Assembly: GCF_019679475.1 (NCBI RefSeq)
Contig: NZ_JAIEZP010000001.1
Coordinates: 1,488,001 to 1,552,000 of the forward strand
Source of the DNA: Hyphomonas sediminis
Lineage (GTDB): Bacteria; Pseudomonadota; Alphaproteobacteria; Caulobacterales; Hyphomonadaceae
DNA length: 64,000 bases
Direction: 5' to 3'
A program made the translations under genes and the position numbers. A model generated the notes under the pieces. It searched no databases, had not been told where the DNA came from, and saw nothing but the letters and a program-made list of their open reading frames with translations. Numbering within the stretch: position 1 is the stretch's first letter; each line of letters opens with the position of its first letter. Positions 1 to 7,322 of the stretch are shown here, one piece after another.

Positions 1-121
1 GCGCCGGGGCGTTTTGTTTTGCGAATGATCCCGCTGTCTGGAGGCGCGGCCCGCAAAAACTGTCACCCAACCGCGATAGGCGCAGTCTGATCCACTGCTG
101 GCCAATCCCGGAGACAGCCTC

Positions 122-1465
122 ATGAACTACCGTCACTTCCTGCCGGCAACAGCCATTCTGGCTGCGCTGAGCCTCCTCAGCGCCTGCGCCTCGGCGCCTG
201 TCGAAACTGTTGCGCCCGTTTCCGCGCAGGAGGTCGATACGACCTTCACCATTGCCGTCATTCCGGACACGCAGAACTACACCGACTACACCCACCAGAC
301 CGCCGAAGGCTTTCCTTTCGACGCCAGTGACCTGTTCCTCGAGCATATGGGCTGGATCGCGGAGAATCTCGAAAGCCAGGGCGGCGATATCGCTTTCGTT
401 ACCCATGTGGGTGATGTCTGGCAGCATGGCACGCTTCCGATCGATCCCGATCACGTCGCCCGCGGCCTGTCGGCGGTGCCCAACCCCATCTTCGACGCGC
501 ATCTCTCGCCCAGCGACAAGGTGAAGAGCGTCGAGATGCCCAAGGCGCGGGAAGGGTTCGGGCTGATCGCCGGCAAGACGCCATTCTCCGTCGTGCCCGG
601 CAACCATGATTACGACGCCACCTGGACCGATTCGAAATTCCCGCCGCGCGCCCTGACGCCAGCTGAGGTTGATCCGGCCGATCTCTCCTCGCTCGGCATG
701 CTGCATGCGGGCGGGCTCGACAATTTCCGCTCGGTGTTCAATCCGGAATCGGCCTTCTTCAAGGATCAGCCCTGGTATGTTGCCTCCCATGATGGCGGGA
801 CCGACAGCGCGCAGGTGTTCGAGGCGGGCGGCTATCGCTTCCTGCATATTGGCCTTCAGTTCGATCCGCCCAGCGAGTCGCTCATCTGGGCCTCCTCGGT
901 CATCGATCAGTTTGAGGGCCTGCCCACGATCGTCACCACACACGATTTCCAGAACCGGAAAGGGGAGCGCCTGCCGAGCCCCGTGGTCGACAGCTATGCC
1001 GCCGATCCGGACAAGCACAACACCCCCCAGATGGTCTGGGACAAGTTCATCAGCCAGCACGACCAGATCTTCCTCGTCCTGTCGGGCCACCAGCACGGCC
1101 AATCCATGCGCGTCGACCGGAATGCCGCCGGCCATCAGGTCTGGCAGATCCTTGCTGACTTCCAGGATCGCGGCCAGACGGCCAAGGATGCCGGCCTCGT
1201 TTCTGCCTGGCCTGTCGGCATCGGCGATGGCTGGTTGCGCCTGATGACGTTCGACCTGGGCGCCGAAGTCCCCAGCGTGAAGGTCTCGACCTACTCGACT
1301 CACTACAGGAAATTCAGCCGCGACCTGCCCGAATACGCCGCCTGGTATCGCGGCCACGAGCAGCCGGAAATGACCGACGCCGAATTCCACGACGCGGATG
1401 ACTACACCATCCAGCTGGATGATTTCCGTATACGGTTTGAAGAAGCCGCACGCATTTCGAACTGA
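122..1465 (+). CDS. Calcineurin-like metallophosphoesterase lipoprotein
   Basis: Predicted secreted phosphoesterase of the calcineurin-like superfamily, 447 aa; substrate unknown. The N terminus is a lipoprotein signal with lipobox LLSAC and acylated Cys22. Metal-binding motifs appear in family order: IPDTQNY (Asp49), HVGDVW (Asp98), GNHDY (Asn161-His162-Asp163), TTHDF near residue 270 and SGHQHGQ near 323, all needed for a dinuclear metal centre. GGAGA stands about 10 bases before the ATG. A strong terminator follows at 1500, so the gene is probably transcribed alone. The first 20 bases of the window look like the 3' arm and T-tract of an upstream gene's terminator. Confidence 0.9.
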   Translation: MNYRHFLPATAILAALSLLSACASAPVETVAPVSAQEVDTTFTIAVIPDTQNYTDYTHQTAEGFPFDASDLFLEHMGWIAENLESQGGDIAFVTHVGDVWQHGTLPIDPDHVARGLSAVPNPIFDAHLSPSDKVKSVEMPKAREGFGLIAGKTPFSVVPGNHDYDATWTDSKFPPRALTPAEVDPADLSSLGMLHAGGLDNFRSVFNPESAFFKDQPWYVASHDGGTDSAQVFEAGGYRFLHIGLQFDPPSESLIWASSVIDQFEGLPTIVTTHDFQNRKGERLPSPVVDSYAADPDKHNTPQMVWDKFISQHDQIFLVLSGHQHGQSMRVDRNAAGHQVWQILADFQDRGQTAKDAGLVSAWPVGIGDGWLRLMTFDLGAEVPSVKVSTYSTHYRKFSRDLPEYAAWYRGHEQPEMTDAEFHDADDYTIQLDDFRIRFEEAARISN

Positions 1466-1499
1466 CCGGATCAAAATATTTTCTGATGAATATCAACAG

Positions 1500-1527
1500 G
1501 CTCCGGACAATTCTGTCCGGAGCTTTT
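1500..1527 (+). terminator. Rho-independent terminator after the phosphoesterase
   Basis: Perfect 10-bp stem GCTCCGGACA/TGTCCGGAGC with the 4-base loop ATTC, followed by TTTT. It lies 35 bases after the stop codon and separates the phosphoesterase from the candidate RNA and rtcB downstream. Confidence 0.88.
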
Positions 1528-1537
1528 CATTTTCTGC

Positions 1538-1566
1538 TTGACGGTTTCATCCGGCTCAATCATACG
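1538..1566 (+). promoter_or_regulatory. Candidate sigma-70 type promoter for the RNA upstream of rtcB
   Basis: TTGACG (1538-1543) and CATACG (1561-1566) are separated by 17 bases. The -35 box is good and the -10 box is poor. It starts 11 bases after the preceding terminator, which is where a new transcription unit would need its promoter. This is a pattern call only. Confidence 0.4.
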
Positions 1567-1572
1567 GCGCCT

Positions 1573-1755
1573 CCATTCAGCAACGGAGAGACCCGATGTG
1601 TTATCGGTTCCCATTTCAGCCAAGAGAAGTCGCGGCCCCGGCAAGGGGTGCAGCGGGATTCTGCATGGAGGTTGCTGGATAGGAACTGCACTGTCAGTTC
1701 CGGACCCTGACGGGTCTTATGCCGCCCTCCGCGCGTTTCGCCCGGAGGGTTTTTT
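1573..1755 (+). ncRNA. Candidate structured RNA ending in a terminator upstream of rtcB
   Basis: Most of the 362-base gap between the phosphoesterase and rtcB is taken up by a region rich in paired elements. AGACCCG (1589-1595) can pair with CGGGTCT (1711-1717). Local hairpins are CCCC/GGGG (1636-1648), TGCAG/CTGCA (1649-1665) and a 7-bp stem GGAACTG/CAGTTCC (1682-1701). GACCC/GGGTC (1703-1716) competes with the long-range pairing. The 3' end is an intrinsic terminator (1725-1755). About 180 nt is a normal sRNA length. I could not match it to 6S, SRP, RNase P, tmRNA or a Y RNA by eye. It might instead be an rtcB leader with attenuation. Confidence 0.5.
1725..1755 (+). terminator. Intrinsic terminator between the candidate RNA and rtcB
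   Basis: CCCTCCG (1725-1731) pairs with CGGAGGG (1743-1749), with an inner GCG/CGC and TTT loop, followed by six T. It lies 73 bases before the rtcB ATG, so it either ends an independent RNA or attenuates rtcB transcription. Confidence 0.8.
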
Positions 1756-1801
1756 CTTGTCTGAAATCCAAAGGGGCCGTGCGGAGGGCTTGATCAGGAG
1801 G

Positions 1802-1819
1802 AGCTTCAGGAGTGAAGCT
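1802..1819 (+). promoter_or_regulatory. Hairpin presenting a GGAG Shine-Dalgarno loop before rtcB
   Basis: AGCTTCA (1802-1808) and TGAAGCT (1813-1819) form a perfect 7-bp stem with GGAG as its tetraloop. The GGAG is 15 bases from the ATG, longer than the usual 5-9. No better ribosome-binding site lies between the hairpin and the start codon. Confidence 0.5.
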
Positions 1820-1827
1820 GAAAGACA

Positions 1828-3039
1828 ATGAGCGAGTTTGAAGTATTCGAATCCTTCGCCGGTGGCCGCATCAAGGCCTGGGTGAAAGGCGTTGAGGTGG
1901 AAGAGGGCGCGCGCGAGCAGCTGGAAAATGTTGCCGGCCTGCCGTTCATCCACTCGCATCTTGCCGTGATGCCGGATGTCCATTTCGGGCGCGGCGCCAC
2001 GGTGGGTTCGGTCATCCCGACCAAGGGTGCCATCATCCCGGCCGCTGTCGGTGTCGACATCGGTTGCGGCATGATGGCGATCCGCACCAGTCTTACGGCG
2101 AACGATCTTCCCGATAGTCTGTCGACTGTCCGTTCAGAGATCGAACGCAAGGTTCCGGTGGGCAATGGCCCGGGTGGAAATCACAAGGAAACCCCGGCGC
2201 GCGCGGCAACTGCCCTGCGTAATTCCGGGCTGAGCGAGCGTCTCGACAAGGTGCTGGCAAAGCATCGCCGCATTCAGCGCACGATGTTTGCAAAGCAGTT
2301 GGGAACGCTCGGCGGAGGAAACCACTTTATCGAGCTGTGTCTTGATGAAGAGGCGCGCCTCTGGGTGATGCTCCATTCCGGCTCACGCGGCACGGGGAAT
2401 ATCCTTGGAACCTACTTCATTCAGGAGGCCCGCGAGGCGCTGGAGAAGCGGGTCCTCGGCTATCACGTTCCGGACAAGGATCTCGCTTTCTTCCTGGAGG
2501 GCGAAACCCTGTTCGGAGACTATATCGAAGCTGTCGGTTGGGCGCAGGACTATGCGCGTCTCAACCGGGAAGTGATGATGGACCGTGTGCTGATGGCCAT
2601 GCGCGATTGCCTCCCGGCTTTCACGCTGGAAAAATCGGCGGTGAACTGCCACCACAACTATGTGGAGCGGGAACACCATTTCGGCTCCGATGTCTGGGTC
2701 ACCCGCAAGGGCGCCGTGCGCGCCCGTGAGGGGGAACTTGGCATCATTCCGGGCTCGATGGGGGCAAAGTCCTTCATTGTGCGCGGAAAAGGCAATGCGG
2801 AAGCGTTCTGCTCCTGCTCGCATGGGGCAGGGCGCACGATGAGCCGCGCCGAAGCCAAACGCCGGTTCACCCTTGAGGACCACCTCGCCGCTACGGCGGG
2901 CGTGGAATGCCGCAAGGATGTTGGCGTCATCGACGAAACGCCGATGGCCTACAAGAATATCGACGCTGTCATGGCGGCGCAGTCCGATCTTGTGGACGTG
3001 GTTCACACGCTGAAACAGATCGTCTGTGTAAAGGGCTGA
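1828..3039 (+). CDS. rtcB: RtcB family RNA ligase
   Basis: GTP- and Mn2+-dependent ligase that joins RNA 2',3'-cyclic phosphate or 3'-phosphate ends to 5'-OH ends. At 403 aa it matches the usual family length. Landmarks: GVDIGCGM with the metal-binding Cys80, GGGNHF (His166), LHSGSRG (His183), NCHHNY (His275-276), GSMGAKS near 310, and CSHGAGR near 330 whose His332 should be the guanylylated residue. No rtcA or rsr/Ro gene is adjacent. Translation follows an odd leader in which the GGAG lies in a hairpin loop, and an RNA candidate with a terminator lies just upstream. Confidence 0.96.
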   Translation: MSEFEVFESFAGGRIKAWVKGVEVEEGAREQLENVAGLPFIHSHLAVMPDVHFGRGATVGSVIPTKGAIIPAAVGVDIGCGMMAIRTSLTANDLPDSLSTVRSEIERKVPVGNGPGGNHKETPARAATALRNSGLSERLDKVLAKHRRIQRTMFAKQLGTLGGGNHFIELCLDEEARLWVMLHSGSRGTGNILGTYFIQEAREALEKRVLGYHVPDKDLAFFLEGETLFGDYIEAVGWAQDYARLNREVMMDRVLMAMRDCLPAFTLEKSAVNCHHNYVEREHHFGSDVWVTRKGAVRAREGELGIIPGSMGAKSFIVRGKGNAEAFCSCSHGAGRTMSRAEAKRRFTLEDHLAATAGVECRKDVGVIDETPMAYKNIDAVMAAQSDLVDVVHTLKQIVCVKG

Positions 3040-3319
3040 AGCGATTTCGCTTTAGCCTGCCTTGACAGAATGTCGCGGCGCTGACATTACGCAATCTCGT
3101 CTTGCCAATAATGATCCGTAGAAGGATTTGTATTGGCGCCATGAATGGAAACCAGAATGAAGCAGAGTAACAAATCCTGTTCCTGCTCCTCGTTTTGCCG
3201 GGGAGCGCTGTCTGCCGCCCCCGCGCGTTTGCCGGTGGTAGGCTGACCTCGAAACTGTAACTTGATCCGTGCCCGCTGCGCCTGCGCGCGCCGCTGGCAA
3301 TGTGTGAAGGAGGTGGATC

Positions 3320-4384
3320 ATGGGCACGCCCATGGCCCTGCCGGTGCTTCTGGCTCCAGGCCAGTCGCAGCCGGTCACGCCCCTCATGGCCTTTCTGGCC
3401 GGGGAGCATGCCGAAGTTATGGCGCGCGTCTGGCCGGCGCCGCATGAGGAATTCTTCATGCTTCCGGCGGCGCGCCGTCATGCGGCGGCGATACTGGCGG
3501 CGCGCGGTGGCTATACTGCCGAGCGTCTCCAATGGCTGGCCACGCGGGCGCGCGATGGCGATCTGGCGTCGGCGATTTTCGGCGCCCATGCGCCCGGCGG
3601 CGTGATGAAAGCCCTTGCCCGTATGGGAGAGGTTCTCTGGCCGGCGCCGGCATACCGCACCTTTCAGGACCTGTTCCTGGAAGAGGCGGCGCAACGCCTG
3701 ATCCGTCACATCGCGGTGCTGCGCGCCGATATGCTGGCGGTGATGGCTGTCCTCCCGCCACTTTTGCGGCAGGCTCCGATCCTTACCCGTCTGGGGACGG
3801 ATCAGTCTGCAGCGGCGGATCTAGCGGCGGCTTTCGCCATGGCGCTTCGCGTCCGTGGGGAAGAAGCAGCCGGGGACATTGCCCAGCGCTTTGGCCGGGC
3901 GAAAGGCTGGCGCCCGCTGTTCGAGAAAGCACAGCTGGTGATCCAACCGCTTGCGCTGGGTCCGCTCCTGCCGCCGCCGGAGCTGCCTCAGGATTTCCAG
4001 CCGGTTCGCCGTCTGGAGATGCTGTCGAATGTCGCTCTCGAATTCCGCAACTGCCTGCGGGATTATGTGGCCGATATCGCGGCAGGCCGCATGGCGGTCT
4101 GGGTGTGGCGCGGGCAGGGCGGCCCGGCGGCTGTTGCGCTCCGGCGCGACGCGGCGGGCTGGCGTCTGGCTGAAGCGCGTGGCCGCGACAATGCTCCGCT
4201 TGCCGATGAAGCGCTGATGGAGATTGTGGCGGCTGTCCGGGCAGCCGGCGCGCGCACGGGCGAGTCCTGGGCAATCCTGCAGCGACGCCTGGAGGATCGC
4301 ATTCACCAGGCGCCGGAGGATAATATCCCCCTTCCGGCGCCCGGTTGGCGGGATCAGCTCGCGCTCGGCTGTCTCTGGGATTGA
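3320..4384 (+). CDS. PcfJ-like domain protein of unknown function
   Basis: A 354-aa cytoplasmic protein with an excellent ribosome-binding site (AAGGAGGTGG) just before the ATG. The C-terminal third (about residues 235-310) has the pattern NCLRDYVADIAAGRMAVWVW, a W-x-L strand and a GRDN motif. This resembles the PcfJ-like domain (hCv..Y...i..g, then W.l.q.rG..N), which I recognise only by pattern. The N-terminal two thirds are helical, Ala/Arg-rich and unassigned. The 280-base gap before it shows no convincing gene or terminator. A strong terminator follows. Confidence 0.72.
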   Translation: MGTPMALPVLLAPGQSQPVTPLMAFLAGEHAEVMARVWPAPHEEFFMLPAARRHAAAILAARGGYTAERLQWLATRARDGDLASAIFGAHAPGGVMKALARMGEVLWPAPAYRTFQDLFLEEAAQRLIRHIAVLRADMLAVMAVLPPLLRQAPILTRLGTDQSAAADLAAAFAMALRVRGEEAAGDIAQRFGRAKGWRPLFEKAQLVIQPLALGPLLPPPELPQDFQPVRRLEMLSNVALEFRNCLRDYVADIAAGRMAVWVWRGQGGPAAVALRRDAAGWRLAEARGRDNAPLADEALMEIVAAVRAAGARTGESWAILQRRLEDRIHQAPEDNIPLPAPGWRDQLALGCLWD

Positions 4385-4395
4385 CGCGGCGTCAG

Positions 4396-4430
4396 CGCCC
4401 CGGATGGCAACATCCGGGGCGTCTTGCTTT
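4396..4430 (+). terminator. Rho-independent terminator after the PcfJ-like gene
   Basis: Perfect 11-bp stem CGCCCCGGATG/CATCCGGGGCG with a GCAA tetraloop, followed by the T-rich TCTTGCTTT. Confidence 0.85.
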
Positions 4431-4483
4431 GCAGGCGCGGTGATCCGGGTTACTCTGCCGGCAGGGAACAGGAGGAAACAACA

Positions 4484-5080
4484 ATGGCCGACGGACACGA
4501 GATCGAACCGCGCGCAAAATTCCGCGAGATGCTGGAAGGCTCAAAGGAAGACTGGGACATCATCGCGGAGCATTCTCGCCACTTCAACAGAGGCCTTGCC
4601 AAGCGCGTACTCGACCATCTGAGACTGCTCGATGGCGATTACGGCGGCTTCCCGGTGGATCGGCTCACCCACTCCCTGCAGACGGCCACCCGCGCCCATC
4701 GCGATGGCCGTGACGAAGAGTATGTGGTCTGCGCGCTGCTGCATGATATCGGCGATACGCTCGGCAGCATGAACCATCCCGATGTCGCCGCCGCGATCCT
4801 CAAGCCCTTCGTGTCGGAGCAGAACCACTGGATGGTTGCCAATCACGGCATGTTCCAGGGCTACTACTTCTTCCACCATCTGGGGCTGGACCGGAACATG
4901 CGCGATCAGTTCCGAGATCATCCGTACTTTGAGTATACTGCCCAGTTCTGCCACCTCTACGACCAGTCGGCCTTCGACCCGGAGTATGAGAGCGAGCCGC
5001 TGGAATTCTTCGAGCCGATGGTGGAGCGGGTCTTCTCGCGACCGAAAAACTCGATGTATCTGCGCAAGACCGAAGAATAG
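4484..5080 (+). CDS. HD-domain protein, PhnZ-like
   Basis: A 198-aa HD-superfamily metalloprotein. The start chosen has AGGAGG about 9 bases before the ATG; an upstream in-frame start at 4424 has no such site. HSLQTATRAHRDG, then CALLHDIGD (His-Asp pair), then NH and HG further on, give the metal ligands. The compact size and the long spacing after the HD pair resemble the PhnZ/myo-inositol oxygenase branch (mixed-valence diiron oxygenases) rather than HD phosphohydrolases. Substrate is unknown: no phosphonate genes lie nearby. It is followed 15 bases later by a small membrane protein. Confidence 0.78.
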   Translation: MADGHEIEPRAKFREMLEGSKEDWDIIAEHSRHFNRGLAKRVLDHLRLLDGDYGGFPVDRLTHSLQTATRAHRDGRDEEYVVCALLHDIGDTLGSMNHPDVAAAILKPFVSEQNHWMVANHGMFQGYYFFHHLGLDRNMRDQFRDHPYFEYTAQFCHLYDQSAFDPEYESEPLEFFEPMVERVFSRPKNSMYLRKTEE

Positions 5081-5095
5081 GATCAGACGGCGGCC

Positions 5096-5326
5096 ATGTT
5101 GAAATTTCTTGTCCTGGTGGCGCTCATCCTGGCCGTCCTCTATTTCTTTAACTGGTATAATCGCCGCCCGCCGGGAGACTGGCGCCGCGGCGATGATGGC
5201 GATGACGCGCCCGGCCCCACGCCGACGCATCGGCTTGGCCTCGATTCCGGAAATCCTCCGGACACGGAACCTGAAGCGCCCCCGCGCGAAACTGATCCGG
5301 CAGGCGACAGCCGCCGCGACGGCTAG
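5096..5326 (+). CDS. Small single-span membrane protein, hypothetical
   Basis: A 76-aa ORF: residues 1-20 form one hydrophobic helix (LKFLVLVALILAVLYFF), followed by a charged Pro/Asp-rich tail with no Cys. The predicted topology is N-in or a signal anchor. It starts 15 bases after the HD gene and may be co-transcribed with it. The ribosome-binding site is weak. The high-GC tail could be chance coding, so the call rests on the clean hydrophobic N terminus and position. Confidence 0.5.
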   Translation: MLKFLVLVALILAVLYFFNWYNRRPPGDWRRGDDGDDAPGPTPTHRLGLDSGNPPDTEPEAPPRETDPAGDSRRDG

Positions 5327-5335
5327 GCCAATCGC

Positions 5336-5707
5336 TTAGTTTTCTTCGGGCGGTCCGCATTCGCCGGGCGTGTCGACGCTGACGCCGGCGGCCTGCGCGG
5401 CGCATTTGTTGCCATAGGTTTCCCCGTCGCAACCGCACACCGGCGCATATTCATACGTGCACATCTGCGGGGGGTGCATGCAGATGCCGGCGGCGTCAGC
5501 AATCGTCCGGCAGGTGCCGTCATCATAGAAGCAGGTCAGCCCCTCGGCGCACTGGATGCCGGCAATCCCGCCGCACATGCCCCCTTCGCTCGCCAGCGGC
5601 CGGCTTGTCGGGGCCGGCTCAGCATCCACCCTTTCCGATTCCGGCTTTTGACTGGCAACGCAGCCTGCCAGCAGCAGGGTTGTCGCGGCAAAAAGAAAAA
5701 GGCGCAT
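5336..5707 (-). CDS. Kazal-type domain lipoprotein
   Basis: A 123-aa lipoprotein. The start at 5707 gives a clean signal MRLFLFAATTLLLAGC with lipobox Cys16 and a GGAG site; a longer reading from 5761 would bury the signal. The mature part has nine further Cys (45, 53, 59, 66, 76, 83, 91, 93, 102, 117, less the ones unpaired in the fold). Residues 83-117 match a Kazal serine-protease inhibitor core: C-x7-C-G-C-DGETYGNKC with Tyr98. The preceding CGGIAGIQCAEGLTC segment is a second Cys-rich module. The likely role is protection against external proteases or prey/host enzymes, which is an inference. Confidence 0.82.
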   Translation of the reverse strand: MRLFLFAATTLLLAGCVASQKPESERVDAEPAPTSRPLASEGGMCGGIAGIQCAEGLTCFYDDGTCRTIADAAGICMHPPQMCTYEYAPVCGCDGETYGNKCAAQAAGVSVDTPGECGPPEEN

Positions 5708-5772
5708 GGCGTAACTCCGTTTCCGGAGCGCAGCCTGCGCCTCTTCCAATGTCTTTGGCAAGCCTTGCGGGC

Positions 5773-6693
5773 TTATTTTGCCGTCGCAGCAGCCACAGCG
5801 GAGAAGATGTTCTGGCCGTGCTCACCGCCGGATTTGAAGGCCGGGCGGGTGGTGTTCACGTCGGTGATCTGGTCCCACTTCGCAGCCACGGCTTCGGCCG
5901 TCAGGGCCTCGCCAGCGCCAACGAACACGCCAGCGGTTTCCACGATGCGGGCCATCGAGAAGGCGCCGGCGCCAGCCGAGAGAACCATGCCCGTCGGTGC
6001 GTCTTCCTTCACGAGGTTGATCACGCCCGGCGTCACATATTCCGGCTTCAGCGCAGCCAGCATCTGCTCGGACATGATGTCCTCGGTCATGCGGGTCGCG
6101 GCGATCGGGCAGACAGCGTTGATCTTGATGTCGTTTTTCGCGCCTTCGATCTTCAGCGTGTTCATCATGCCGACAACGCCGAGTTTCGCGGCGCCATAGT
6201 TGGCCTGGCCGAAGTTGCCATAGAGGCCGGTCGAGGAGGTCGTCACGACGATACGGCCGTAATTCTGGGCTTTCATGATGTCCCAGGCCGCGTGCACGGG
6301 CAGGAAGGTGCCGCGCAGGTGAACCGCCAGAACGAGGTCGATGTCCTCGGTGGTCATTTTCGAGAAGGAGCGGTCCCGCAGGATACCTGCGTTTGCGATG
6401 ATGATGTCGATCCGGCCCCATTTGGCCATCGTGTCGTCGATCATGCGCTTCACGCCGTCGACATCGGAGACCGACGAGCCGTTGGCGATGGCTTCGCCGC
6501 CGAGAGCCTCGATTTCCTTGACCACGGCAAGTGCCGCGTCGGAATTGCCGCCCGAGCCATCGCGCGAGCCGCCGAGGTCGTTAACGACGACTTTTGCGCC
6601 GCGGCGGGCGAGTTCAAGCGCGTGTGCGCGGCCAAGGCCGCCGCCAGCGCCGGTCACGATTGCTACGCGGTCGTCAAAACGGATCTCTGACAT
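5773..6693 (-). CDS. SDR family dehydrogenase, 3-hydroxyacyl-CoA dehydrogenase-like
   Basis: A 306-aa short-chain dehydrogenase. It has the NAD(P) motif TGAGGGLG near residue 15, NNAG-type IIANAG near 100, catalytic Ser in VTTSSTGL and Tyr/Lys in NYGAAK. The insert DLGGSRDGSGGNSDAA and overall length match the N-terminal dehydrogenase unit of peroxisomal multifunctional enzyme type 2 (HSD17B4-like), so a role in beta-oxidation is likely. GGGAGA precedes the ATG. A palindrome at 6740-6757 sits in the divergent region shared with the VOC gene. Confidence 0.88.
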   Translation of the reverse strand: MSEIRFDDRVAIVTGAGGGLGRAHALELARRGAKVVVNDLGGSRDGSGGNSDAALAVVKEIEALGGEAIANGSSVSDVDGVKRMIDDTMAKWGRIDIIIANAGILRDRSFSKMTTEDIDLVLAVHLRGTFLPVHAAWDIMKAQNYGRIVVTTSSTGLYGNFGQANYGAAKLGVVGMMNTLKIEGAKNDIKINAVCPIAATRMTEDIMSEQMLAALKPEYVTPGVINLVKEDAPTGMVLSAGAGAFSMARIVETAGVFVGAGEALTAEAVAAKWDQITDVNTTRPAFKSGGEHGQNIFSAVAAATAK

Positions 6694-6739
6694 GGGGCAT
6701 CTCCCTCAAACGGTGGGTTGTGTGGCGGGTGTCACACCA

Positions 6740-6757
6740 GACGTTCACGTCAACGTC
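6740..6757. promoter_or_regulatory. Candidate operator between the SDR and VOC genes
   Basis: GACGTTCACGTCAACGTC is an 18-bp palindrome with one symmetric mismatched pair. It starts 47 bases upstream of the SDR start, a plausible promoter position. The ACGT spacing resembles operators of MerR-type regulators, but no regulator gene is adjacent. Confidence 0.45.
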
Positions 6758-6834
6758 AAGCATGTCCGCTGCGTCACCCCTTGCCGTAGGGGCTGCGGCA
6801 TGATTGCTGACGCCCTGCGAATAGGGAGGACACC

Positions 6835-7200
6835 ATGCTCGCTTACCTGACCCTCGGAACCAACGACAAGGAAAAGGCCTTCGCCTTCTATGACGCCGTG
6901 CTCGGCGAAATGGGCGCCAAGCGCTTCTTTGCGAACGACCGCCTGCAATTCTACGGCGTGGCCCCCGGCCAGCCGATGTTTGCCATCGGCACGCCCTATG
7001 AGGGCGCCGCCACCGCTGGCAACGGCGTGATGCCGGCCATTGCCGTGGCCGACAAGGAAACGGTCGACCGCGTCTATAATAAAGCCCGCGAACTCGGCGC
7101 CGCCTGCGAAGGCGAGCCCGGCAACCGCATGCCCACCTTCTATGGCGCCTATTTCCGCGACCCCGACGGCAACAAGATCTGCGTCTGCAAGCTGGGCTGA
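6835..7200 (+). CDS. VOC family (glyoxalase-like) protein
   Basis: A 121-aa single-module vicinal oxygen chelate protein. The N-terminal strand MLAYLTLGTNDKEKAFAFYDAVLG and the C-terminal FRDPDGNKICVCK are typical. Members include glyoxalases, dioxygenases and resistance proteins; the substrate here cannot be read from sequence. GGGAGGA precedes the ATG. It is transcribed divergently from the SDR gene and ends in a strong terminator. Confidence 0.82.
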   Translation: MLAYLTLGTNDKEKAFAFYDAVLGEMGAKRFFANDRLQFYGVAPGQPMFAIGTPYEGAATAGNGVMPAIAVADKETVDRVYNKARELGAACEGEPGNRMPTFYGAYFRDPDGNKICVCKLG

Positions 7201-7223
7201 GCCTCTCTCAGGACTGCAACAAG

Positions 7224-7255
7224 AAAGCCCCCGGTCATGCGGCCGGGGGCTTTTT
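7224..7255 (+). terminator. Rho-independent terminator after the VOC gene
   Basis: AAAGCCCCCGG pairs with CCGGGGGCTTT around an 8-base loop and runs into a T-tract. Confidence 0.88.
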
Positions 7256-7322
7256 GTATGGCAACTAATTGCCGAAGTCGGACATTGCCCACCCTGTAAA
7301 AAAATGTGAGTGTATTTGCTGT

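Noticed and set aside
1538-1831. Long plus-strand ORF (97 codons) overlapping the rtcB ATG
   Set aside because: It covers the hairpins and terminator of the candidate RNA, has Arg/Ser-rich composition without protein features, and no ribosome-binding site.
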